From positions 62,001-126,000 of the forward strand of contig CAVOJD010000009.1 in assembly GCA_963696075.1 (NCBI GenBank): a stretch of 64,000 nucleotides of DNA, given 5' to 3'. Source of the DNA: CAJQQK01 sp963696075. GTDB lineage: Bacteria; Pseudomonadota; Alphaproteobacteria; Rhizobiales; Hyphomicrobiaceae. Shown here one piece after another: positions 44,236 through 52,620 of this stretch; position 1 is the stretch's first letter; every line of letters begins with the position of its first letter. The position numbers were made by a program, and so were the translations under genes. The notes beneath the pieces were generated by a model. It saw only the letters and a list, made by a program, of their open reading frames with translations. It had not been told where the DNA came from and searched no databases.

Positions 44236-44599
44236 GCGTTTCACTCGCTTTGTCGCGCCGTTGGCGATGCCTAGCGAACCGTTTTCGGCGCCGATCTCAA
44301 ATACCCTGAGGTACAGAGGACCGGCGTGCGTTTCAGCGCGTCCGTGTGGCGGCTCTATCATACGTGCGTGGATGCCCGGCTGACCGATTGGACCCGGACG
44401 GAGCGCCGTTGGGGCATCCGGCTGGGTCAGCAACGATCATGCCATGTCCGGGAGGCGGTCCAAGCCGGATGATTGCGTCAAGGCTGCCTCACGGCCATCC
44501 CATCAATGTGGTTGAGGACAGGGGCGGCTGCAAGGCCGGTCTGAGGCGCAGCTCGTTGCGCTGCGCGGAACTGATTTGCCGAGGCTGCAGGGAGTTCAC
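44236..44599. other. Gene-free interval upstream of the solute-binding protein gene
   Basis: About 360 bp with no supportable gene. It should hold the promoter of the solute-binding gene (minus strand), though I cannot define it. An inverted repeat, GGATGCCC and GGGCATCC separated by about 30 nt, lies near 44370-44415, and a small GGCGCAGC/GCGCTGCGC hairpin near 44546. Confidence 0.4.
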
Positions 44600-45271
44600 T
44601 CAACCGAGGCCCTCGATCGCGTAAACGCGGGCGGGGGCGCCATCCGCGTCAGGGATTTTCAAGGGAGCGGCGGAGAGGAAGACCTTGTCGTCGCGCAGTT
44701 CGGCGGTGTTGGTCAGGTATTCGACCATGTGGACACCGTTTCTGAGCAGGATGTCGTGGGTGACGTGCTCTTCGGTGGGGCGGCGCTCATCGGAGAGCAG
44801 CAGGCGGATGCAATAGTCCTGCGGGAAATCATAGCAGATCGTCATGATGTCCTGGTCGTAGAGCCACTGGGCGCCTTCACGGGTCAGATAGGGGGCGTCG
44901 AGCCAGAATTCCCTGGTCTCGATCGAGCGATGCCGGTGCCAGCCGCTCTTGAGGATGACGCGGGACTTCGGGGGCAGGCCGGATGCGCGCTCGGCGAGTT
45001 TTTCCGGGCCGATGGCCTCCATTGCCTCGGTATCCATGAGGTCGATGACGTGGGCCGGGCCGACGAGGCAATCGAGGGGTGTTGCCTCAATGGTTGGTGT
45101 GCCGCCGAAATAGTGGCGCTGGGCGTCGACGTGGGTGAAGGAGTGGCAGGAGACCTTGATGGTCGTGACCTGGTTCTGGTCGCCGGCATTGGTATCACCC
45201 TTGGCGGTCCGTTCGGTGTTCCAGCGAACGTGGCCGGGCTTGATTTCGGTCGAAAGGTCGATGATGCGCAT
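44600..45271 (-). CDS. Cyclase family protein (kynurenine formamidase superfamily)
   Basis: 223 residues, cytosolic. The metal-binding motif is intact, CHSFTHVDAQRHYFGG (His-x-Asp-x3-His), and the RVILKSGWH and SAAPLKIPDADGAPARVYAI segments match the superfamily. It is a metal-dependent hydrolase of amides, lactones or cyclic compounds. It is directly downstream of the amidohydrolase gene (14-bp gap), and the pair probably forms a catabolic operon on the minus strand. Confidence 0.85.
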   Translation of the reverse strand: MRIIDLSTEIKPGHVRWNTERTAKGDTNAGDQNQVTTIKVSCHSFTHVDAQRHYFGGTPTIEATPLDCLVGPAHVIDLMDTEAMEAIGPEKLAERASGLPPKSRVILKSGWHRHRSIETREFWLDAPYLTREGAQWLYDQDIMTICYDFPQDYCIRLLLSDERRPTEEHVTHDILLRNGVHMVEYLTNTAELRDDKVFLSAAPLKIPDADGAPARVYAIEGLG

Positions 45272-45285
45272 GATGGGAGGGGTCC

Positions 45286-46230
45286 TCAGGCGGTGGCGTT
45301 TTGGCTGAGCGGCGTGCGGTCAAGGCGATAAACGCGGACCGCATTGTCGTGGAAGAGGGCGTGGCGATCGGCTTCGGGGAGGTCGCGGGTTGCCTCCAGG
45401 AAGCCGCGGTAGATGGTCGTCAGGTCGCCGACGAGGCGGTCCACGGGGAAGTTCGAGGCGAACAGGCAGCGAGCGGGACCGAAGGCTTCGAGGCAGGCGT
45501 CGATGATGGGACGCTGGTCGTCGAGGCTCCAGGGCCGGTCCTTGATGCCGATGCCGGAGACTTTCATTGTCACGTTCGGGGCGGTGGCAGCCCGGCGGAT
45601 GGCGCCCTGCCATTGCGCCAGGCCATCCGGGGAACGGTCGACCGGCATGAAGCAGTGGTTGATGACCACCGGGGTTTCGGGGAAGCGGTCGATCACCGCC
45701 ATCAGTTCATCGACGTGCCACCAGGGTGCCTGCAACTCGTAATGGAGGCCGTTGGGCTTGAGTTCGCCGTAGCCTTGGAGCCAGGCCGGGTCCGACATCG
45801 AGCCGGTCGCGCCGGCCTCGATCGTATCGGGTGATGCGGCGGTGGTCGGCTTGTGGCGGATGGCGCGCACGAGGGGGAAGGCTGCATGGGCGGCCAGGAC
45901 GTCAGGGGTGCGTTTCTCATGCAGGAAGGCGCGGGCGACGTGGGCTTCGGGTTTGCCGGTCCGCTCGGCCAAGCCGCTCATCCAGCGGCTTTCGCCGACC
46001 GGGTCGGCTTCGTTCCATTCGCCTTCCATGGTGACGGTGGCGACGACGTTGAGGCCATTGGCGGCGGCAGCGTAGTCGGCGGGCAGGAAGGGGCGGCGGA
46101 TTGATGAATAGTCGCCGTAGCGAAACGGGATCGGCTCGCCACCGGCAAGCCAGGGGTGGTTGCCGTCGCGCGGGTCCCAATAGTGATGGTGGGCGTCGAT
46201 GATCGGGATCTGGTCAAGGTCGGCGGTCAT
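45286..46230 (-). CDS. Amidohydrolase family protein (lactonase-type TIM barrel)
   Basis: 314 residues. The N-terminal DAHHHYWDPRDGNHPWL is the metal-binding strand of the fuconolactonase/2-pyrone-dicarboxylate-lactonase-like amidohydrolase group. PVVINHCFMP carries a later His and LFASNFPVDR the usual C-terminal Asp region. It probably opens a lactone derived from a sugar acid or aromatic compound. The operon partner is a cyclase-family hydrolase, and a sugar-acid dehydratase gene lies 0.9 kb away on the other strand. Confidence 0.85.
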   Translation of the reverse strand: MTADLDQIPIIDAHHHYWDPRDGNHPWLAGGEPIPFRYGDYSSIRRPFLPADYAAAANGLNVVATVTMEGEWNEADPVGESRWMSGLAERTGKPEAHVARAFLHEKRTPDVLAAHAAFPLVRAIRHKPTTAASPDTIEAGATGSMSDPAWLQGYGELKPNGLHYELQAPWWHVDELMAVIDRFPETPVVINHCFMPVDRSPDGLAQWQGAIRRAATAPNVTMKVSGIGIKDRPWSLDDQRPIIDACLEAFGPARCLFASNFPVDRLVGDLTTIYRGFLEATRDLPEADRHALFHDNAVRVYRLDRTPLSQNATA

Positions 46231-46322
46231 GGTCTCGCCTGGTCAGCTGCGGGGAGGTGCAGGATGGTCAGGCGGGCGTGGTTTGGCAAGGTCGGAGAGT
46301 TCGTTATCGCTCACGGGCATGT

Positions 46323-46400
46323 TTTGCGCTCACGGCTATTCCGGCCCTGCGGGCCGGGCCTGCGCGGGGGCGGCGCGACGGCGCCGGGTCGCGTTCGCTC
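46323..46400 (+). repeat. Structured intergenic repeat, copy B
   Basis: Shares order and sequence blocks with copy A at 20174: CGCTCACGG, CTATT, hairpin CCGGCCC-TGC-GGGCCGG (46341-46357), then GCGGGGGCGGCGC, and a second hairpin GCGAC/GTCGC (46375-46392). The TGC loop is the same, while the stem differs. It lies in the 250-bp interval between the amidohydrolase and hypothetical genes. Confidence 0.6.
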
Positions 46401-46481
46401 CCGGACATGGCTGCGGTTTGGCGTGGCTGGGATATTGCTGGTTCGCGGACGCGGTGGCCGGGCGGGCTTGCGTTAAGCGGT

Positions 46482-46994
46482 TTAGATGTCGCGGTTTCGC
46501 TTGACCTCGAAGACTTCCATGATGCGGCAGCCGCGGTGGGGGCCGTCGCAGACGAATTGCCAGCGGCCTTCGGTGAAGGTGTCACACATCTTCACGCCCT
46601 TGATCAAAATCCAGTGGCCTTCCTTGCCTTTGTGGATCGCGAGGATGTAGTTGGCCCAGGCGTTGCGCGGCTTCTGCATCCAGGTCCACAGCGTCGGGCG
46701 GGCCTTGCGTTCAAGGTGCATGAAGCTTTCAACTTCGTGCATCCGGTAGCCGAACGATATCAGGGCCTGTTCGACCTCGTCGTTATATGTGCCGCGGATG
46801 ATCGGCTTGCGTTCGGCGGGCAATTCGCGATAGCGGCGGATCTCATCCTCGATTTTCGAGATGGAGTGACCGGTCACTGCCGAGATCACGACGGGGCCGC
46901 AAAATGCAATGCGCCCGGTGTCGTTGTTGACGTCATTGAGGGTGGAGGTCGTGCGGCGGCCTTCCGGGGCGAGGCTCCAGTCGGTTGCGGGCAT
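46482..46994 (-). CDS. Uncharacterised protein, possible C39-like/papain-fold cysteine peptidase
   Basis: 170 residues, no family I can name with certainty. A Cys in AFCGPVVISAVTG (Cys32), a His in KEGHWILIKG (His127) and nearby Asp residues (Asp138, Asp150) have the order and spacing of peptidase C39-like or papain-like folds. The segment TYNDEVEQALISFGY resembles the central helix of such phage-type cysteine peptidases. Start at 46994, with AGGAG about ten bases upstream; a TTG at 47003 is an alternative. Transport, maturation or host-targeted roles are all open. The function is not established. Confidence 0.55.
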   Translation of the reverse strand: MPATDWSLAPEGRRTTSTLNDVNNDTGRIAFCGPVVISAVTGHSISKIEDEIRRYRELPAERKPIIRGTYNDEVEQALISFGYRMHEVESFMHLERKARPTLWTWMQKPRNAWANYILAIHKGKEGHWILIKGVKMCDTFTEGRWQFVCDGPHRGCRIMEVFEVKRNRDI

Positions 46995-47119
46995 TGGCGC
47001 CAAACTCCTAGCGTGGCGATTAACGAGGGGTTAATCACACAGTGGCGGATCGTGGTTTCGGAAGTGTTAAAAGGGAACCTGATCCAACAAGAACCAAAAC
47101 GAGCGAGGAGATGCCGGCC

Positions 47120-48844
47120 ATGAGCGATGAAGGCGAAGACAAAGGCTTTCTGAGAGGGTTGCAGAGCTATGGGGATCGGGATTTCTCGATCTACATGCGC
47201 CGCGCCTTCGCGCGCAGCCAGGGCTGGTCGCTCGAAGAGCTGGGGCGGCCCATCATCGGGATTGCGTTCACGCACTCGCGGTTCAATCCGTGCCATCGCC
47301 ATTTTCCCGAGCTGCTCGATGCCGTGAAGCGGGGCATCGCGTCAGCGGGGGGGACGGCGATGGAGTTTCCGACAACGTCGCTGCATGAATCGACGCTGGC
47401 GCCCAACTCGATGAAGTTCCGCAACCTGATGGCGATGGATACGGAAGAGATGATCCGGGCCCAGCCGATGGATGCGGTGATCCTGATGGGGGGATGTGAC
47501 AAGACGGTGCCGGCGCAGTTGATGGGGGCTGTGAGCGCGGGCAAGCCCGCGATCCAGCTCATCGGCGGGCCGCAAACGACATCGCGCTACAAGGACGACC
47601 GGGTCGGCGCGTGCACCGACTGTCGCAAGTTCTGGGTCAAGTTCCGGGCCGGTGAGATCACGGAACAGGACATCTCCGATGTCGAGGGCCGGCTGGTGAC
47701 GACGGCGGGGACGTGCGCGGTGATGGGGACGGCCTCGACGATGGCGGCGATTGCGGAAACGCTCGGGATGACGCTGCCGGGGACGGCTGCGATCCCGGCG
47801 GTGCATGCCGACCGGCTGAGGGCTGGCGAGGCGACGGGGCAGGAAGCGGTGCGCCTCGTCAAGCGGGGCGATGCGCCCGGCGACATCATCACGGAAAAAT
47901 CGGTCGAGAACGCGCTCAGGGTGCTGCTTGCGATCGGGGGCTCGACCAACGGGGTCATTCACCTGGCCGCGATTGCGGGGCGGGCTGGCATCAAGTTCGA
48001 CCTGAAGCGGCTCAACGAACTCTCCGACACGACGCCGGTGCTCACCGCCGTCAAGCCGGTGGGCCAGGAATTCTATATGGAGGACTTTTTCGCGGCAGGC
48101 GGCGTCGGGGCGGTGCTCGCGGAACTCAAGCCGCTGCTCCATCTCGATGCCAAGACGGTGACGGGCGACACGCTCGGCGACCGGCTTGCGGCGCAGGAAG
48201 GGTCATATGTCGACCGCCGGGTCATCAAGTCGTCGGCCGATCCGGTCGAGCCGCAAGGCGGGCTTGTCGCGCTGTTCGGGTCACTCGCGCCGGATGGCTG
48301 CATCATCAAGCGGTCGGCTGCGACCCCGTCGTTGTTTGAAAAAGAGGGCCGTGCGGTTGTCTTCACCTCGCTCGATGATCTGGCCGCGCGGATCGACGAT
48401 CCCGATCTCGATGTGACGGAAGACGATTTCCTCGTGCTGCAGAACGCCGGGCCGAAATCGGATTATGCGATGCCGGAAGCAGGCTTCCTGCCGATCCCGA
48501 AGAAACTGCTCGCAAAGGGCGTCACGGACATGGTGCGGATGTCGGATGCGCGCATGAGCGGGACGGCGTACGGCACGATTGTTCTCCATGTCGCACCGGA
48601 GGCGGCGGCTGGCGGGCCGATCGGGCTGGTGCGCAACGGTGACCGGATCCGGTTGAGCGTGAAGGAAGCCCGGCTTGAACTGCTGGTTGATGAGGCGGAA
48701 CTCGAGAAGCGTCGCGGCGCGCAGCCAGCCAATGTCATTCCAGCGGGCAGCCGGGGCTATGACCGGCTGTTCCGCGAAACCGTGCTGCAGGCACCGGATG
48801 GGTGTGATTTCGACTTCTGCCGCGTCCCGGAGGCGGGCGCATGA
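47120..48844 (+). CDS. IlvD/EDD family dehydratase (sugar-acid dehydratase-like)
   Basis: 574 residues. Cys58 (RFNPCHRH), Cys126 (MGGCDKTVPAQ) and Cys199 (AGTCAVMGTA) match, within one residue each, the [2Fe-2S] ligands I recall for Rhizobium leguminosarum L-arabinonate dehydratase (59, 127, 200). The family also includes dihydroxy-acid dehydratase and 6-phosphogluconate dehydratase, but this spacing fits the sugar-acid group. It would dehydrate a sugar acid to a 2-keto-3-deoxy acid. GAGGAG precedes the ATG at 47120. The CoA-transferase gene overlaps its end by 4 bp. Confidence 0.88.
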   Translation: MSDEGEDKGFLRGLQSYGDRDFSIYMRRAFARSQGWSLEELGRPIIGIAFTHSRFNPCHRHFPELLDAVKRGIASAGGTAMEFPTTSLHESTLAPNSMKFRNLMAMDTEEMIRAQPMDAVILMGGCDKTVPAQLMGAVSAGKPAIQLIGGPQTTSRYKDDRVGACTDCRKFWVKFRAGEITEQDISDVEGRLVTTAGTCAVMGTASTMAAIAETLGMTLPGTAAIPAVHADRLRAGEATGQEAVRLVKRGDAPGDIITEKSVENALRVLLAIGGSTNGVIHLAAIAGRAGIKFDLKRLNELSDTTPVLTAVKPVGQEFYMEDFFAAGGVGAVLAELKPLLHLDAKTVTGDTLGDRLAAQEGSYVDRRVIKSSADPVEPQGGLVALFGSLAPDGCIIKRSAATPSLFEKEGRAVVFTSLDDLAARIDDPDLDVTEDDFLVLQNAGPKSDYAMPEAGFLPIPKKLLAKGVTDMVRMSDARMSGTAYGTIVLHVAPEAAAGGPIGLVRNGDRIRLSVKEARLELLVDEAELEKRRGAQPANVIPAGSRGYDRLFRETVLQAPDGCDFDFCRVPEAGA

Positions 48845-50076
48845 ACCAGACCGCTCTTGGTGCGTTGCCCCTGCTCAGAAGTCTCAAGGTGCTCGAGCTT
48901 GGCCATTATATCGCCGCGCCCTTCGCGACGCGGCTGCTGGCCGATCTCGGGGCGGACGTCATCAAGATCGAACCGCCGGGAAAAGGCGATCCGGTGCGCA
49001 CCTGGGGCATGCAGGTCGATGGCAAGTCGCTGTGGTGGTCGATCCATGGGCGCAACAAGCGGTCCGTGACGGTTAACATGCGCCATCCCGAAGCCCGTGA
49101 TCTGGTCCTTGAGCTTGCCAAGCAGGTCGACGTCGTTGTCGAGAACTACCGGCCGGGCCAGCTCGAGAAGTGGGGACTGGGGCCGAAGGACTTCGAGGCG
49201 GCAAAGCCCGGGCTCGTTTTGGTCCGTATCTCGGGGTACGGGCAGACCGGGCCGGAGGCGCCGCGATCGGGGTTCGGCGTGATCGGGGAAGCGAAAGGGG
49301 GGCTCAGGCACCTGTGCGCCTATCCGGAAGACGTCACGGACCTGCCGCCGGTCAGGACTGGCATTGCGATCGGGGACGATATTTCCGGGTTTTATGCCGC
49401 GATCGGGGCACTTGCCGCCGTCATCGAGCAGCGTGAGAGCCGGCACCAGGAGCTGCGCGTCATCGACGTGGCGCTGGGGGAGAGCGTGATGACGCTGCTC
49501 GAGGGGCAGCTGCCGGAGTACGGCAAGTTCGGCACGATCCGCCAGCCGTCGGGCTCGTGGGTGTCGTCGGCCGCGCCATCGAATGCCTATAAGTCGAAGG
49601 ATGGCGCGTGGGTCCTGGTGGCGGGCAATTCCGATCCGCTCTTCAAGGCGCTGGCCGGGATTATGGGGCAGCCGGAGCTGGCCGATGACCCGCGCTTCAA
49701 GGACAATCAGGTGCGGTGTGAGAATGTCGTCGAACTCGACCGGCTGATCGGGGAGTGGGTTGCGAGCCGCAGTGCGGATGACGCGCTTGAGAAGCTCGAT
49801 CAGGTCAATATTCCGTCGAGCAAGATCTACACGATCGCGGATATCGCGGCCGATGAACATTACCGGGCGCGCAAGGCGGTGACGGAAGTCGAAGATCCGC
49901 ATTTCGGTGCGGTGCTGCATCCCGGTGTCGTGCCGGTCGTCGCGGGACTTGACCGCGATGCGCAAATTCGCTGGACCGGCCCGGAGATCGGGGAGCACAC
50001 GGGCGAGGTGCTGCGTGACCTGCTGGGGATGGACAGCGCGGCGATCTCGGCCAGACGTGAGAGCGGTTTGATTTGA
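48841..50076 (+). CDS. CaiB/BaiF family CoA-transferase
   Basis: 411 residues of a class III CoA-transferase. The N-terminal VLELGHYIAAPFATRLLADLGADVIKIEPP, the active-site Asp region GIAIGDDISGFYAA and the VDVALGESVM-like stretch identify it. It transfers CoA between carboxylic acids, as formyl-CoA or succinyl-CoA transferases do; the acceptor is unknown. It overlaps the dehydratase gene by ATGA and is followed by an ABM protein, which suggests a small catabolic operon. Confidence 0.9.
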   Translation: MNQTALGALPLLRSLKVLELGHYIAAPFATRLLADLGADVIKIEPPGKGDPVRTWGMQVDGKSLWWSIHGRNKRSVTVNMRHPEARDLVLELAKQVDVVVENYRPGQLEKWGLGPKDFEAAKPGLVLVRISGYGQTGPEAPRSGFGVIGEAKGGLRHLCAYPEDVTDLPPVRTGIAIGDDISGFYAAIGALAAVIEQRESRHQELRVIDVALGESVMTLLEGQLPEYGKFGTIRQPSGSWVSSAAPSNAYKSKDGAWVLVAGNSDPLFKALAGIMGQPELADDPRFKDNQVRCENVVELDRLIGEWVASRSADDALEKLDQVNIPSSKIYTIADIAADEHYRARKAVTEVEDPHFGAVLHPGVVPVVAGLDRDAQIRWTGPEIGEHTGEVLRDLLGMDSAAISARRESGLI

Positions 50077-50111
50077 GCGCGGTAGAGTTTTCTTAATCCG
50101 GAGGACGTTGG

Positions 50112-50417
50112 ATGTTCGTTGTTGTCGTGTTTTTTGAAGCTAGGCCCGAGCATGTTTCAGATTTCAAATCTGCGATCCTGGAGAACGCCGCCGCCTCTGT
50201 GCGTGATGAGCCTGGTTGCCGGCAATTCGATGTCGCCCAGGATGCGGGCAAGCCCGAGCAGTTCTTTCTCTATGAGATCTACGATGATGAGGCCGCCTTC
50301 AAGGCGCACATCGAGACAGCCCATTTCAAGTCATTCGATGCGGCGAGTGCAGCTTGGGTCGCCGACAAAAAGGTGATGACCTACGGGATTATCGGGGCGA
50401 ACCGGGATTATGCTTGA
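50112..50417 (+). CDS. Antibiotic biosynthesis monooxygenase (ABM) domain protein
   Basis: 101 residues, the usual single ABM dimeric alpha/beta-barrel domain. FVVVVFFEARPEHVSDFKSAIL, DEPGCRQFDVAQD and LYEIYDDEAAFKAHIETAHF are its three diagnostic segments. Members oxidise quinols or serve as small oxidoreductases or lyases. A Glu/His pair near the C-terminal helix is consistent. It begins 35 bp after the CoA-transferase stop and is likely co-transcribed with it. Confidence 0.88.
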   Translation: MFVVVVFFEARPEHVSDFKSAILENAAASVRDEPGCRQFDVAQDAGKPEQFFLYEIYDDEAAFKAHIETAHFKSFDAASAAWVADKKVMTYGIIGANRDYA

Positions 50418-50457
50418 GGGTGTCGGTATCTGGCTTCGCTGCGTGGTGGCATTGCTG

Positions 50458-50601
50458 TCATCCCGGTGCTCGTCACCGGGATCCATTTCACCGCACGACG
50501 AGCTTGGGCCGTTGGGTCCCAACTCGCGGCAATGTCAGGCCTTTGCCAGCAGCGACTGAATCCGCTAGGCGATGGATCCCGGTGACACGCACCGGGATGA
50601 C
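50458..50601. repeat. Intergenic element 1 with terminal hairpins
   Basis: 144 bp. Each end is a hairpin, ATCCCGGTG-5 nt-CACCGGGAT, flanked by GTC and CCA, and the two ends are inverted copies of each other (26 of 28 matching). The middle has no coding potential and includes CGGCAATGTCA. The form resembles intergenic repeats that are common in Alphaproteobacteria. Confidence 0.75.
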
Positions 50602-50835
50602 GCTTTTGGGTGTGGGTGCGCCAGTGGCGTATCTAACGATGCAGCATGTTTTTTTCTACGGCGCACAACGGGAACAGGATCAGCCCCAGCCCACGCCTGT
50701 CCGGTTCAGCTTTCCGCGAAACGGCGCAACAGCCTGATTGGGCCTCTCGATTTCATGATCGATGGTGGTCGAGACGCGAAATCCCGACCGGCATCGGCTC
50801 GTTTGTTTTTCCATTTCATTAGCCACCCCCACGCC

Positions 50836-50980
50836 GTCATGGCCGCGCAGGCGGCCATCCACGCGCGCCTCGGCAAACGAGGCGCTTGCTGTGGAATACA
50901 TATTCCGCGGCAACGACATAGTGACCCGACAAACCGCGTGAATGGAAACGCCCGTGGATGGCCGCCGTCGCGGCCATGAC
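50836..50980. repeat. Intergenic element 2 with terminal hairpins
   Basis: 145 bp. Ends are inverted copies (27 of 29), each a hairpin ATGGCCGC-4 nt-GCGGCCAT flanked by GTC and CCA. The interior holds two further hairpins: GCGCCTCG/CGAGGCGC and TTGCTGTGGAATA/TATTCCGCGGCAA (with two wobbles as RNA). Confidence 0.75.
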
Positions 50981-51023
50981 GCGTTGGGAAGGGAAAGCGG
51001 GGGCTACTCCTAGAGCGTTGGAG

Positions 51024-51741
51024 TTAGACCGGACAGGCGTGGCCCCAGCCCAGTTCCTCGAAATAGGGAGGCACGCGGTCGAGTGTCGGGAATGTTTCGT
51101 CAGGCGTGTAGTCGGGCAGGGCTTTGCGGCCGGTGCCGCGGTCGATCCAGATGCAGCGAAAGCCCATGTCGCGGGCGGCTGCAAGGTCGAGATGGGGGCT
51201 CGCGCAGATGTGGACGATGCCTGCCGGCGTGACGCCGAGTTCACGGTGAGCGTGCGCGAACGTTGCGCGTGAGGGCTTGTAGGCGCCGGCCTGCTCCGCG
51301 GTAATGACGCGGTCGATGTGGCCGCCCATTTGCGCGACGTTGCCAGCGATAATGTCATCATCGGTATTGGAGATGATGCAGAGCTTGAAGCCCATCTGTT
51401 TGAGGCGGCCCAGAGCATCCGGCACTTCCGCGAAGGGCGGCATGGCGGCAATGCTGTCTGTGAGGATCTTGATGTCGGCTGGCACATAGGTGAGGTCGAG
51501 CTCTTCCATTGCCAGTCTGCAGCGCTGTGCCGGCGACGTCGCGGAAACGGCGATGGGGCGGGCGCTGCTCGAGGTCATGCTCGTATTTGTCGTAGACGGC
51601 GATCAGGGTGGCGGCATCGACGGCGGTTGCAGGCTGCTTGGCCAGGATCGTCTCGACGGCCGCCAGCAGGCCCTCATCCCACTGGGTCAGCGTTCCATAG
51701 CAATCAAAGGTGAGCCAGTTGGGTTTGGGTCCGTCGAGCAT
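51024..51741 (-). CDS. HAD family hydrolase (2-haloacid dehalogenase-like), interrupted by one frameshift
   Basis: The frame from 51741 encodes MLDGPKPNWLTFDCYGTLTQW, with the HAD nucleophile Asp in TFDCYGTL, and ends in conserved sequence at about 51520. The downstream frame continues from LAMEELDLTY and carries the second and third motifs, LCIISNTDDDI and GAYKPS. One inserted base (CTGCAGA) at about 51516 explains the break. Type II HADs hydrolyse haloacids or phosphates. The start has GGGAAACG upstream. Its N-terminal half is on the same strand as DUF599. Confidence 0.85.
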
Positions 51742-51772
51742 CGTCGTTTCCCATTGCGGTTGAGGCGTGGTG

Positions 51773-52528
51773 TCAGAGGGGCGGATCGGTTTTGACCAGG
51801 GGCGGGTCGGGTGGATTTTTCCACTGGTTGACGGCTGCGACATAGTCCTGGATCGCCTGCGCGGTCGGGGTTGCGAGCTGGCGGTAGATCAGGATGAAGG
51901 TGACGATGACGGTGGCGGCGATGCCTGCGTAGGGCGAGAGGAACATGCACAGCGTGGCGATGGCATAATAGTAGCCGCGAATGCCGAAATTGAAGGTCTT
52001 GATCGCCTCGGAGAGCACCATCGTGGAGGCATTGATGAGCTTGTCCTGGGTCGGGCAGGCTTCGGCTTCGTCGGGGAGCGCGCCGAACAGAGCGATCGTG
52101 TAGATCAGCTTGCGCAGAGCGTAGGTGAAGGAAAAGAAGCACAGCGACAGGGCGAAGGCGACGAGGCCCAATTGAAGGGCGAAGAGTTCGAGGCTTGCGG
52201 GGGCAATGAAGTGGAGCTGGGAGACGGTCGCGTGAATGGACTGGACGTTGGCGATGGCGGAGACCACACCGGCAAGCACGATCAGGGTAGCGGAGCCGAA
52301 GAAGGCGATCGAGTTTGTGATGTGGCCGAGGAGGACGGCGTCATAGGGCTTGGCCGCGCGGCGGGTGGCGGCGCCGATCCAGTGCTGGCGCACGGTGATG
52401 AGCTGGCTGTTGAGGGAGCCGCGGCCGATGTTGCGCAGGATGACGGGGTAGGCAAACCAGCACGTGAAGAGCAACGCGATGGCGCCGGCGTGGGCGAGGG
52501 AAAAATCTGTCGGCAACGAGGGTACCAT
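51773..52528 (-). CDS. DUF599 family membrane protein
   Basis: 251 residues with about four to five hydrophobic segments (near 12-30, 70-92, 112-140, 195-220). The family-specific blocks are visible: HWIGAATRRAAKPYDAVLLGH-like N-terminal loop, ALRKLIYTIALFGALP and NFGIRGYYYAIATLCMFL. DUF599 members are conserved inner-membrane proteins with no assigned function. It is encoded on the same strand as, and just upstream of, the HAD gene (31-bp gap). Confidence 0.85.
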   Translation of the reverse strand: MVPSLPTDFSLAHAGAIALLFTCWFAYPVILRNIGRGSLNSQLITVRQHWIGAATRRAAKPYDAVLLGHITNSIAFFGSATLIVLAGVVSAIANVQSIHATVSQLHFIAPASLELFALQLGLVAFALSLCFFSFTYALRKLIYTIALFGALPDEAEACPTQDKLINASTMVLSEAIKTFNFGIRGYYYAIATLCMFLSPYAGIAATVIVTFILIYRQLATPTAQAIQDYVAAVNQWKNPPDPPLVKTDPPL

Positions 52529-52620
52529 CGCTGTGTCGGGGTTTCTCGGGCAAGGGGATCGGGGATGGCGGCCGGCGGGTGTGCCGCGCCAGCCGCCGGA
52601 TCGGGGGCTCGGTTTGATCG

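Larger units (their letters stand above)
50418..51023. other. Gene-free interval with two structured repeats
   Basis: About 600 bp with no credible gene. It holds the two 144/145-bp elements listed separately, 234 bp apart. Short frames here are shadows of those repeats. Confidence 0.6.
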
